This document shows, in pieces, positions 33,603 through 41,723 of a stretch of DNA of 51,993 nt (positions are counted from its first letter, which is position 1; each line of letters opens with the position of its first letter). The stretch covers positions 1 through 51,993 of the forward strand of contig JADHLI010000014.1 in NCBI GenBank assembly GCA_016780775.1, given 5' to 3'. The notes below the pieces were generated by a model. It saw only the letters and a list, made by a program, of their open reading frames with translations. It did no database searches and was not told the DNA's origin. Source of the DNA: Alphaproteobacteria bacterium (GTDB taxonomy: Bacteria > Pseudomonadota > Alphaproteobacteria > Puniceispirillales > Puniceispirillaceae). A program made the translations under genes and the position numbers.

Positions 33603-35114
33603 TTACATGGTGGCGCCAATTTGCCACGGAACAAACTCATAGTCGCCCAAACCTTGCGCCTCTGATTTTGATTGCTTACCAGAAGCAACATCCAGCAATA
33701 GCTGATAAATCTCCTGCCCTTTTTCTTCTAAACTCTGGCCTTCTGTTAGCATGGCACCAGCATTGATATCCATATCCTCTATCAGCCTTTCATACATTTC
33801 TGTATTGGTAGCTATCTTTATACAAGGCGAAGGTTTAGAGCCAAAGGCAGAGCCGCGGCCAGTGGTAAAAGCCACCAGATTACAGCCGCTGGCAATTTGC
33901 CCTGTTACCGAAGCTGGGTCATAGCCAGGCGAATCCATGAAAGCAAAACCCTTCTTATTCACCGGTTCTGCATATTTATAAACGCCGGTTAGCGGGGTTG
34001 TTCCACCCTTCGCAGCCGCACCAAGGGATTTTTCTAAAATTGTGGTGAGCCCACCTTTTTTATTACCCGGACTAGGGTTGTTATCCATCGAGCCTTTATT
34101 GCGCTCTGTATAGTCTTCCCACCAGCGTATCAGTCCAACCAATCTCTCGCCGGTTGCTTTATCTGCTGCACGCCTCGTCAGCAAATGCTCTGCGCCATAA
34201 ATCTCAGGTGTTTCTGCCAAAACGCCTGTGCCGCCCTGTGCCACCAATAAATCACACGCATAGCCAAGAGCCGGATTTGCGGTGATACCAGATAGGGCAT
34301 CAGAGCCGCCACATTGCAAAGCAACGGTTAATTCAGATACAGGGCAAGGCTCACGCTCGCATTTATTCGCCTCTGGTAACATTTCGCGCACCATAGCAAT
34401 ACCCGCTTCAACTGTTTTTGCTAGACCAAAGCTGTCCTGAATATTCATCGCCTTAAAAAGAGGCCCCTGTTTCAGGCCATAAGCTTCTAAGAGCCAGTCA
34501 ATTTGGTTCATCTCACAGCCTAAACCTACCATTAAAATACCCGCATGGTTTGGATTTCGCGCATAGCCCCACATCACCCGCTGCAAAGCCTCAAACCCGT
34601 CTCCTTGCCCAGCCATGCCGCAGCCTGTGCCATGCACAAATGCCGTCACACCATCTACATTCGGATATTTTGCCATCTCCTCAGGCCCAAATGCAGACGC
34701 TATCATACGCGCAGCGGTGGCAGAGCAGTTCACAGAGGTCAAGATACCAATATAATTGCGTGTTCCCACCTGACCAGAAGGGCGACGATAGCCCATGAAG
34801 GTATCTATTTTATCCCGAGATACCTGCGCAATCGGGCGCAAATCAGTGGCAAATTCATAATCTAAATCAGTATTACGAAACTCAACATTATGTGTATGGA
34901 TATGGCTTCCTGCAGCAATATCTTCACAAGCATAGCCAATGATTTGGGCATATTTGCGAACTGCCTCTCCTTTGGCGATAGGGGCAGCAGCAATTTTATG
35001 ATTGCGCGGGATAAGCCCAGTGGTCGCAACCCCTTCAATATCCACACCAGCCTCAAGAGTTTGCGTGGCAGTAACAACATTATCTGCTGGGTCTAGACGA
35101 ATAAAATCAGCCAT
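33603..35114 (-). CDS. UxaA-family altronate/galactarate-type dehydratase
   Basis: A 503-residue full-length UxaA-family hydro-lyase with both parts: an N-terminal SAF domain (FIRLDPADNVVTA to GSHIHTHNVEF) and the C-terminal catalytic domain (GRRRPSGQVGTRNYIG-type start, HGTGCGMAGQGD, LQCGGSDALSGITANPALG). Conserved Cys and His residues in these motifs bind iron/manganese. The family dehydrates D-altronate, galactarate or related aldonates to 2-keto-3-deoxy acids. It follows the COG4091 gene by 49 nt and precedes a PhyH gene, which places a dehydration after an oxidation step. The exact sugar acid is not determined. Confidence 0.88.
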   Translation of the reverse strand: MADFIRLDPADNVVTATQTLEAGVDIEGVATTGLIPRNHKIAAAPIAKGEAVRKYAQIIGYACEDIAAGSHIHTHNVEFRNTDLDYEFATDLRPIAQVSRDKIDTFMGYRRPSGQVGTRNYIGILTSVNCSATAARMIASAFGPEEMAKYPNVDGVTAFVHGTGCGMAGQGDGFEALQRVMWGYARNPNHAGILMVGLGCEMNQIDWLLEAYGLKQGPLFKAMNIQDSFGLAKTVEAGIAMVREMLPEANKCEREPCPVSELTVALQCGGSDALSGITANPALGYACDLLVAQGGTGVLAETPEIYGAEHLLTRRAADKATGERLVGLIRWWEDYTERNKGSMDNNPSPGNKKGGLTTILEKSLGAAAKGGTTPLTGVYKYAEPVNKKGFAFMDSPGYDPASVTGQIASGCNLVAFTTGRGSAFGSKPSPCIKIATNTEMYERLIEDMDINAGAMLTEGQSLEEKGQEIYQLLLDVASGKQSKSEAQGLGDYEFVPWQIGATM

Positions 35115-35163
35115 TGCGGAACTACTTTCTTTAAAATTATGTGTATGTACCTATCGAAAGAAA

Positions 35164-36501
35164 CTAGCCCGCTAATAGAGCTGTCATCTCTTTACGATAA
35201 CTTATGATATCTTCTACATCCTCAAGCTCGACATCGCTGATGGTCACAGCGCTGTCTTTTTTTATAGGATGTTTTAGTTTTACGTTATGTGCAAGCCCTA
35301 TCGGAAGCGCATCTATGCTATGGGATATTCTAGCTGGCAGAGCATTTGCCCATACACAATACCCGCCCTCACCATCCAGCATTTCGCCTGCTTTTAAATC
35401 GCGCTTGGCAGTCGCCACTGCATCGCCGCGCCAGTAGCGCGAACAGCCGGTTGGCTCGTGCCGCAAAACAGCAGAGAGCACGCTGGTATTGGTCTCCAGC
35501 CCGATCATATGAAAAGGCCGCCACATGGAGCCATACCAACCAGAGGGGTCAGTTAGAAGCCCATATTGCTGAAAGCAATTTCTTGTATAGGCATTCGGGG
35601 CCTTGAAGGTAACAAACATTCCAAAACGGATATTATTTATCACCTCGCGCCCATCTGGTTCCTGACTAGCGGCAATTTCAACCAGCCCCGATTTTGCAAG
35701 CCTACCCCCCTCGCTGGCTGGCCTGAAAACAGACGCTAAATCATGCAAGCCTGCGGGATGAAAAGCTAGGCCTGTATCGGGGCAATCAAGGCCTGTTGCA
35801 TTAGCCACTGCAGCCATCTCGATAGCTGCCTTTGTGCCATCAGTAAAAGAGTTATACATCTTTGGATTAAAATCACCTTCCGCGACCTCTGCCTCTGACC
35901 AGCCGAAATAGCCCCATACTGTATCCGGCGTAGAATAGCGATATTCAGGTTGAAAATTCATCCCCTTACCTGCGGCAACCAGCTCAAAACCATTACTATG
36001 TACCCAGTCCACTAATTCGCAAATTGCAGCTGGCTGGTCGCCATACGCCATCGAATAAATGACGCCGCGCTCAGATGCCTTTTTAGCAATATAAGGGCCG
36101 CATAGAATATCGGCCTCCACATTTACCATTATTACATGCTTGCCACTTTCGATCGCCTGTAAGGCATGACGTACACCAAATAACGGGTGACCCGTCGCCT
36201 CAATAATACAATCAATTTCGGAAAAGTTGCACAACGCAGAAACATCGTCAGTAAGCCATGTTTTCCTCGCTGCTATAGCCTCTTTAGCGCTCGCAGAAAA
36301 ACAGGTTTTTGTATCCCACCCTACTCTTGCAAAGGCTGTCTTAGCCTTGTCCAAATTCAAATCTGCAACTGCAGCAACATGCAATCCTTTAATATGCTGA
36401 GCTTGGGCTAAAACCATAGAGCCAAACTTCCCCGCCCCAATAAGACCTATGCGCAGGGGTTTATTTTTAGCATATTCTGCTAGCAAGCGGCTGAGGTTCA
36501 T
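35164..36501 (-). CDS. COG4091 homoserine-dehydrogenase-like oxidoreductase with SAF domain, copy 2
   Basis: A 445-residue paralogue of the protein at 16606-17907. Shared landmarks in the same order are GLIGAGKFGSM (19-29), MVNVEAD, MAYGDQPA, KAAIEMAAVANATGL, the ATAKRDLKAGEMLDGEGGY segment and LPIGLAHN. The C-terminal SAF-like domain recalls the SAF domain of UxaA, encoded next door. Order here is PhyH, COG4091, UxaA, PhyH. The enzyme probably oxidises a hydroxy or aldehyde group with NAD(P), but no member I can name has a proven role in this setting. Homoserine is an unlikely substrate given the neighbours. Confidence 0.85.
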   Translation of the reverse strand: MNLSRLLAEYAKNKPLRIGLIGAGKFGSMVLAQAQHIKGLHVAAVADLNLDKAKTAFARVGWDTKTCFSASAKEAIAARKTWLTDDVSALCNFSEIDCIIEATGHPLFGVRHALQAIESGKHVIMVNVEADILCGPYIAKKASERGVIYSMAYGDQPAAICELVDWVHSNGFELVAAGKGMNFQPEYRYSTPDTVWGYFGWSEAEVAEGDFNPKMYNSFTDGTKAAIEMAAVANATGLDCPDTGLAFHPAGLHDLASVFRPASEGGRLAKSGLVEIAASQEPDGREVINNIRFGMFVTFKAPNAYTRNCFQQYGLLTDPSGWYGSMWRPFHMIGLETNTSVLSAVLRHEPTGCSRYWRGDAVATAKRDLKAGEMLDGEGGYCVWANALPARISHSIDALPIGLAHNVKLKHPIKKDSAVTISDVELEDVEDIISYRKEMTALLAG

Positions 36502-36512
36502 AGGTTTGTCTT

Positions 36513-36563
36513 TTTCATTTTCTTACTGGGTCTTTCATTTTCTTGGCGGGGTTTTTACCCGCC
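36513..36563. repeat. 20-bp spaced duplication and small hairpin upstream of COG4091 copy 2
   Basis: tttcattttctt occurs at 36513-36524 and 36533-36544, a 20-bp period. It is followed by a GGCGGG/CCCGCC hairpin (36545-36550, 36558-36563). The hairpin has no T-run on the minus strand, so it is not a clear terminator. Confidence 0.65.
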
Positions 36564-36644
36564 GCTAAGGACATGCTTCTTCTGGTCATGTGAGACATCA
36601 CCGCTTAGCCAAAAACATTTAGCAAACGACCACGCTAGGGCACA

Positions 36645-37616
36645 TTAGGCGCAGAAAGGGGCATCTGATTGCCAGCGATGGATGGGAATATGCGGCGCTG
36701 TGGATAGCCTGCTGCGTGCCTGCTCCCAGCTATGCCGCCATGCCTGCCAGTCGGTTAACACACCCTCAGGGTCAGCTTTGCTACGTGCAACAAATTCGGG
36801 GAAATGCCCACGCCCCGTTGGCTGACCAGTTCGATTAAAACGAATATCAAAAGACCATCTAAATGAATCTGTATGGTTTTCCAGCGATGCATGGGCTGTT
36901 AGCGGGTCTAGAATCACAATGCCCCCAGATTTGACCGGCAAGGGCACAACCCTATCCATATCAATAAAGCCTTCTGCTATAGCGGTCTGGCTTTTAGGGC
37001 AATGCGGCAACAGCCCTTGATCTGCTTTTTTAGGCAGGACTTGCAGGCAGCCATTTTCCAATGTTGCATCTGTTATCGCACACCAAATAGTGACCATATC
37101 TGTGTGATCTGCCTCATCATGGGCAACCCCCCTATCCTGATGCCAGTCTGTATGGGCGATATGGGCGCGTACCTCATCATCATACAGCTTGCGGGCAGGG
37201 GGTTTCAGGCGCACATGCTGAATAGGGTTGGACGTAATTTCCGGTCCTATCAGAGTTTCAACAATATCTAGGAGTTTTGGTGCGGTCAGAAGGGCAAAAA
37301 CAGCTGGACCAAAATGCATCGGCGTATCGGCACAGATACGCTCACCGGGAAGCGAAATATCCATCGGCTGAAACCAGTCACAACCCGCATCATAACAAGC
37401 CTCTAGCTGGGCAAAGAAATCAGCATCTTTCAGCTTTTTATCAATACGGCCTTGCGCTATCCAGTCATCCACCAAGCTTGCCAGCAATACCTGATATTCT
37501 GCCCGCACAGGGTCAAGGATGGTTTCTTGATCAAAGACATTCTCTACCACCAGATAGCCTTGCTTTTCAAAGAGCTCTTTTTGCGTATCAGATAGCAATT
37601 TCACTACCCCTCCCAT
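36645..37616 (-). CDS. PhyH-family Fe(II)/2-oxoglutarate oxygenase, copy 4
   Basis: A 323-residue PhyH-family oxygenase, the largest of the four here. Iron ligands are His159-x-Asp161 (TDWHQDRG) and His242 (LTAHASLENH), with an arginine in SFDIRFN for 2-oxoglutarate. The ATG at 37616 has AGGA seven bases upstream; a GTG four codons later is an alternative. It heads the PhyH - COG4091 - UxaA - PhyH run and lies downstream of the TRAP operon's terminator, so it may have its own promoter. The gene pair it forms with COG4091 is repeated at 16.6-18.7 kb. Confidence 0.9.
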   Translation of the reverse strand: MGGVVKLLSDTQKELFEKQGYLVVENVFDQETILDPVRAEYQVLLASLVDDWIAQGRIDKKLKDADFFAQLEACYDAGCDWFQPMDISLPGERICADTPMHFGPAVFALLTAPKLLDIVETLIGPEITSNPIQHVRLKPPARKLYDDEVRAHIAHTDWHQDRGVAHDEADHTDMVTIWCAITDATLENGCLQVLPKKADQGLLPHCPKSQTAIAEGFIDMDRVVPLPVKSGGIVILDPLTAHASLENHTDSFRWSFDIRFNRTGQPTGRGHFPEFVARSKADPEGVLTDWQAWRHSWEQARSRLSTAPHIPIHRWQSDAPFCA

Positions 37617-37667
37617 CGCGATGTCCTATGGATTGAGTAGAAAACAGCCGCCCTGAAATGACAAGAT

Positions 37668-37702
37668 AAAAAAACCCACCTGCAGGCGATACCGCAGGTG
37701 GG
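37668..37702 (-). terminator. Rho-independent terminator of the TRAP operon
   Basis: On the minus strand, a perfect nine-base stem CCCACCTGC/GCAGGTGGG (37675-37702 with a ten-base loop) is followed by seven T residues (37674-37668). It lies just past the stop of the TRAP large permease and separates that operon from the PhyH gene. Confidence 0.92.
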
Positions 37703-37740
37703 AGAAGGTATGTTTAACAACGTAACCTTAGTCTTGCGTA

Positions 37741-39339
37741 TTACCCCAAGAATACGGTTACAATTTCTGGCCAAATCAACAGAACAGATAGCGCTAGAAG
37801 CTGGATGCCGATAAAGGGCAAGAAGCCTCTGAAAATATCTGTCAAAGAGATATGTGGCGGGGCCACTGATTTCAGATAGAACGCAGCGGGGCCAAATGGT
37901 GGAGATAAGAAGGACACCTGCATATTCATACAGAAGACAACCCCAAACCATACCGCAATATAGCGCGGCTCAATCGAGCCAAGGAAGCCAATATCTTCGA
38001 TAGGCAGTTTCCGCACAATCGGCAGGAACACAGGCATAATCAACAGCACAATACCTACCCAATCCATAAACATACCCATGATGAGGAAGATCAGCATCAT
38101 AAACAAGATAACGCCCATTGCTGGCAGGTCATACCCAACGATTAGGTTCGCCACATAGGTTGGCCCCCCTACAAGCGTATAGGCCGCAGCAAGTGCCGCC
38201 GCACCGATGGTGACCCAAATAATCGTGCCCGTTGATTTCAGGGTTCGCATCACCGAATCCCAGACAATCTCAAACGTCATTTCGCGCCGAATAAGACCAA
38301 TAACAAACACCGCAATAACGCCCATACCCGCCGCTTCGGTAATACCCGTAATGCCGCCATAGATTGAGCCAAGTACCACGCCAATAACAATAGTTGGCGC
38401 TATCAGGCCCTTACCCATTTCCCAACCATTTTGCGTGCGCTCTTTGCCAACTACCAGATACATAATGGCAAGGCAGATGAAAAACGCCGCGCCAATATAT
38501 GGCATATCCGAGACCATGCCGAGGAAGATAGGGTCTACCCCTTCTTGGATAATATTCTCACCTGTAAGGGTGAAGAACACTGCCCGCAAGAACAGAACGC
38601 CAGTAATCCAAAGGCCAAAACGGGCAAGGAAACCAAGGAACATCAAAGATTTCTCAGAAGTTGGCGGATCGCTCGGATCGGGTTCTGGCAGAGGGGCATC
38701 CTGAGGGCGAAGCCTCGTGATGACCATAATATAGATGATGAAGAAAGAGGCCAACATAAAGCCCGGCAAGAATGAAGCCGTAAATAGCGCCTTAATAGAG
38801 GTCTCTGTAATCAGACCATAGAAAATCAAAACGATAGAGGGTGGGATCATTGTCCCTAGCGAGCCTGAGGCACAAATCGTACCAATGGCTAGGTTCTGAT
38901 TATAGCCCAGACGCAACATTTGTGGCAGAGCAATCAAGCCAAGCAAAACCACCTCACCGCCGATAATCCCTGACATCGCAGCCATAATCACGGCCATGAT
39001 AGAGGTCACAATCGCGATACCGCCGCGTGTCCGGTTAAGCCAGATATTTAGCGAGGAATACATATCGCGCGCAATGCCCGATCTCTCCAATAACGCCGCC
39101 ATAAAAATAAATAAGGGCACCGATATCAGAACGTAATTCGTCATCTGCCGGTAGACTGCCTGACTAAGCACGGAAAACGGCCCACGACCAAAATCCATAA
39201 ACATCAAATCAGGGCCAAATTTTAACACCAAAGCAACAACAGCTAGAAACGCTGAGGCAAAACCAAGTGGCATGCCAATCGCCAATAATACAAACATCCC
39301 CCCCAAGAGGATAAGGCTAAGGGTACCTACATCAACCAT
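37741..39339 (-). CDS. dctM: TRAP transporter large permease (DctM)
   Basis: A 532-residue polytopic membrane protein of the TRAP large-subunit family. Hallmarks include the opening LLGGMFVLLAIGMPLGFA, GGIAIVTSIMAVIMAAMSGIIGGEV and GTICASGSLGTMIPPSIV. The large subunit carries the sodium-driven transport path. It begins immediately after the small-subunit stop (TAA then ATG), with GGAGCGGAAG inside the small-subunit 3' end as its ribosome-binding site. A central hydrophilic stretch (RLRQDAPLPEPDPSDPPTSEK-like region) makes it longer than the usual 430 residues. Last gene of the operon, followed by a strong terminator. Confidence 0.92.
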   Translation of the reverse strand: MVDVGTLSLILLGGMFVLLAIGMPLGFASAFLAVVALVLKFGPDLMFMDFGRGPFSVLSQAVYRQMTNYVLISVPLFIFMAALLERSGIARDMYSSLNIWLNRTRGGIAIVTSIMAVIMAAMSGIIGGEVVLLGLIALPQMLRLGYNQNLAIGTICASGSLGTMIPPSIVLIFYGLITETSIKALFTASFLPGFMLASFFIIYIMVITRLRPQDAPLPEPDPSDPPTSEKSLMFLGFLARFGLWITGVLFLRAVFFTLTGENIIQEGVDPIFLGMVSDMPYIGAAFFICLAIMYLVVGKERTQNGWEMGKGLIAPTIVIGVVLGSIYGGITGITEAAGMGVIAVFVIGLIRREMTFEIVWDSVMRTLKSTGTIIWVTIGAAALAAAYTLVGGPTYVANLIVGYDLPAMGVILFMMLIFLIMGMFMDWVGIVLLIMPVFLPIVRKLPIEDIGFLGSIEPRYIAVWFGVVFCMNMQVSFLSPPFGPAAFYLKSVAPPHISLTDIFRGFLPFIGIQLLALSVLLIWPEIVTVFLG

Positions 39340-40152
39340 TTACTTCCGCTCCTCAAGCGTTTTGCGGATATTCTCAATCTCTGTCTGATCAATCTCATCC
39401 GCAGGCGTATGTTTTACATCCTCTTTGTTCCAATCTGCTATGAGGTTGGAAATCGCCTGAATACATACCATCGTGATGATGATCAGAATTGCCGGCTTAA
39501 CTGTTGCAGGTATCGGCGGGTCCCATGCTGTGCCAAACCTCTCAAACCGCTCAAATTTATCCACAGCCTCATCGAATGCACCCCAAATAAGGCAGAATGT
39601 AAAAATTGTTATAAGCAAAACAGAGACCGAATCAGCGAGCTTTTTGGCCCAACGCGGAAACATTTCATAAATAATAAAAATTCGTATATGGCTACGCTGT
39701 TGCATCGCATAAAGACCTGCCATCAAGAACAAAATAGAGGCAATCCATAACGTCATTTCATTTGCCCAAAGCGTAGGGCTAGCAAACACATAGCGTGATA
39801 TAACTTCATAAAGCATCGCAATTTCGATGAAAATAATTGACATCATTGCAATTCGAGAGGTTACCAAAGAAACAACATCAAAAAACCCAGATTTTTCAGG
39901 TTCGATAGCTCCCTTATTATCTGACAGATAAATGCCGACTATCAAAAGTGAAAAGGCCAACAGAAGCATAAAAGTTCGCGCTAAAACACCGCCCTCGGGG
40001 CGCAACATCTCATGCACGCCCACACCACTATCTAAAAATGCTTTGTTAAAAACCAGGATAGCGAAAACAAACAAGGTTAGGCATCCCGATACTATTGCTA
40101 TCTGCCTTACTGGCTGCCGGAATCGTCCTAGCCAAACGCTGTTGTCGTTCAT
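39340..40152 (-). CDS. dctQ: TRAP transporter small permease (DctQ), N-terminally extended
   Basis: A 270-residue small TRAP subunit. The C-terminal part has the usual four-span DctQ fold (EVISRYVFASPTLWANEMTLW, the typical YVFNSP-like signature). About 80-90 residues precede it and carry two further hydrophobic spans (IAIVSGCLTLFVFAILVF and FMLLLAFSLLIVGIYL), so it is longer than the common 160-200 residues. It works with the large subunit and the binding protein in sodium-coupled uptake. AGGGGT eight bases upstream supports the start. It abuts the large-subunit gene without a gap. Confidence 0.88.
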   Translation of the reverse strand: MNDNSVWLGRFRQPVRQIAIVSGCLTLFVFAILVFNKAFLDSGVGVHEMLRPEGGVLARTFMLLLAFSLLIVGIYLSDNKGAIEPEKSGFFDVVSLVTSRIAMMSIIFIEIAMLYEVISRYVFASPTLWANEMTLWIASILFLMAGLYAMQQRSHIRIFIIYEMFPRWAKKLADSVSVLLITIFTFCLIWGAFDEAVDKFERFERFGTAWDPPIPATVKPAILIIITMVCIQAISNLIADWNKEDVKHTPADEIDQTEIENIRKTLEERK

Positions 40153-40220
40153 TATTTTACCCCTAAAAATAAACTAGAGAATCAATTAAAGAAATTTATT
40201 CTTGCAAGCATTTTGAAAAC

Positions 40221-40248
40221 GAGAGAGCAAAAAGGTTTTTGCTCTCTC
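40221..40248. promoter_or_regulatory. Long hairpin between the TRAP binding-protein and small-permease genes
   Basis: GAGAGAGCAAAAA (40221-40233) pairs with TTTTTGCTCTCTC (40236-40248), a near-perfect stem. On the minus strand it follows the binding-protein stop but has only a short mixed T stretch after it. It may protect the binding-protein mRNA or partly attenuate transcription, giving more binding protein than permease. Confidence 0.7.
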
Positions 40249-40280
40249 ATTTAGATTTAGCCTTATTTTAACACCATACT

Positions 40281-41312
40281 TTAGTTTGAAGTCAAACCAA
40301 GTTGGCCTAGATATTCGCGGTGGCTCTTAACCAAGGCTGCGGCCTCTGGTGTTTTTGCAGCCCAACCATTCCACGCCTCTTGCGCGATCTGGCGAAACTT
40401 TGCACGGTCTTCAGTTGACCAGTCATAAAGCTTCACGCCTTTTGCTGATAACATAGCAGCAGCTTCTGCGTTCTTCTTTTCATTTGATAAGGCAGCATGA
40501 AGAGATACTTTTTGCATTGCTGTATCAATGATACGACGCTGTGATTCGGTTAAACCATCCCAAACTGCTTTGTTACAAGCCAAGTGATCGGATGGCATTG
40601 AGTGAAAGCCAGGATAGGTCGCATGGCTTACGAGGTCATATAGTCCCAAACCAACATTGTTGTTCAAACCAGAAGCATCGGCACCATCAATGATACCGGT
40701 TTCCAGCGCAGTGAAGATTTCGGTGAAGTCCATCACAATCGGTGACGCGCCTAGACCTGCAAAAATTTCTGTCTCCAAACCTGGAGGTGAGCGGAATTTC
40801 CAGTCTTTTAGATCTTCGAAACCTCTTAGAGGCTTGGATGAAGACAGGCTTTCCTGTCCATATACTGACCAGCCGATAAGTTGCATACCATACGCATTAT
40901 AAAGTTCCTGTGCAGCATCGTAACCACCACCATAATACAGCCAACTTAGCTGCTGATATGGTGTGTCATAACCACCCATGATATCACCAACAAACTGGAA
41001 TGCAGGGTTTTTGCCTGTCTGATAAGAGCCACCTGTCATGTCACAGTCTAGTATGCCATTTGCAGCAGCATCAAAAGTCTCTACTGAGCCGACAACTGAA
41101 GATGCCCAAAACATTTCTATGTCGAGTGTACCATTCGACATCGTCTCAACATCATTTTCCCATTCCTGATAAATCATGCCAGTGGGGTGGTCCATCGCAT
41201 AGTGTGTTTGAATCCGCAGCGTTGTTTTGCCGCCGTGTGAGCCAGCCAAAGCTGGACCCGCAAGCAAACTTGCAGCAACTGCAGCGCCCATTGCTATTTT
41301 TGTGAATTTCAT
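40281..41312 (-). CDS. dctP: TRAP transporter substrate-binding protein (DctP)
   Basis: A 343-residue periplasmic binding protein of the DctP type. It has a signal peptide (MKFTKIAMGAAVAASLLAG, cut near PALAG), then a mature chain with RSPPGLETEIFAGLGASPI and TALETGIIDGADASG, the segments that hold the arginine that binds the ligand carboxylate and the DctP fold. The ligand is therefore an organic acid; given the neighbours a sugar acid is likely. The ATG at 41312 follows GGAGGA; the GTG just before it is less likely. First gene of the TRAP operon. Confidence 0.92.
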   Translation of the reverse strand: MKFTKIAMGAAVAASLLAGPALAGSHGGKTTLRIQTHYAMDHPTGMIYQEWENDVETMSNGTLDIEMFWASSVVGSVETFDAAANGILDCDMTGGSYQTGKNPAFQFVGDIMGGYDTPYQQLSWLYYGGGYDAAQELYNAYGMQLIGWSVYGQESLSSSKPLRGFEDLKDWKFRSPPGLETEIFAGLGASPIVMDFTEIFTALETGIIDGADASGLNNNVGLGLYDLVSHATYPGFHSMPSDHLACNKAVWDGLTESQRRIIDTAMQKVSLHAALSNEKKNAEAAAMLSAKGVKLYDWSTEDRAKFRQIAQEAWNGWAAKTPEAAALVKSHREYLGQLGLTSN

Positions 41313-41723
41313 CACGTTCCTCCGTTACGTTAAAATAATAAGGAGGGCGTGATTATTATCTTCGCGAAGCGAAACGTTCCCCCCTTGCTAACAAAACAAA
41401 GTGAAGGATATTCTTTTACAAATGTCCAGAAAAAATTAACCTTTCAATATCGAATATTTTTCGTTATTCATCGTAATCTCTTAAATTAACGCTGAAAAAT
41501 TGCACCTAAACTAAGTGCGATCTCTATGATTCTGGATTATTTGAGTGGAGGACGCGCTATAATTGCAGTTGATAAGATTTAGGTGCTTTGCCCGTAGAAA
41601 GCTCGAATTCTGATTGGAAATCAATCAGGCTTTCCTCTTAGCTGAAGTTTCGTCACACTAAAAATAATTCAAGGCCATGCACCCAAAGACCTAAAAAAAA
41701 GACCTGTAAAAAGAGACCTAATA
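41313..41723. other. 411-nt divergent intergenic region
   Basis: This spacer separates the TRAP operon from the mandelate-racemase-type gene and must hold promoters for both. I see an inverted repeat AATAT-CGA-ATATT (41446-41458), an isolated TATAAT (41558-41563) without a convincing -35 box, and three imperfect agacct-rich units of 13-14 nt (41687-41719) just before the plus-strand start. No open frame with good support was found. Confidence 0.6.

Noticed and set aside
41558-41563. TATAAT box as promoter of the mandelate-racemase-type gene
   Set aside because: No acceptable -35 box at 16-19 nt spacing; kept only as a remark on the spacer.
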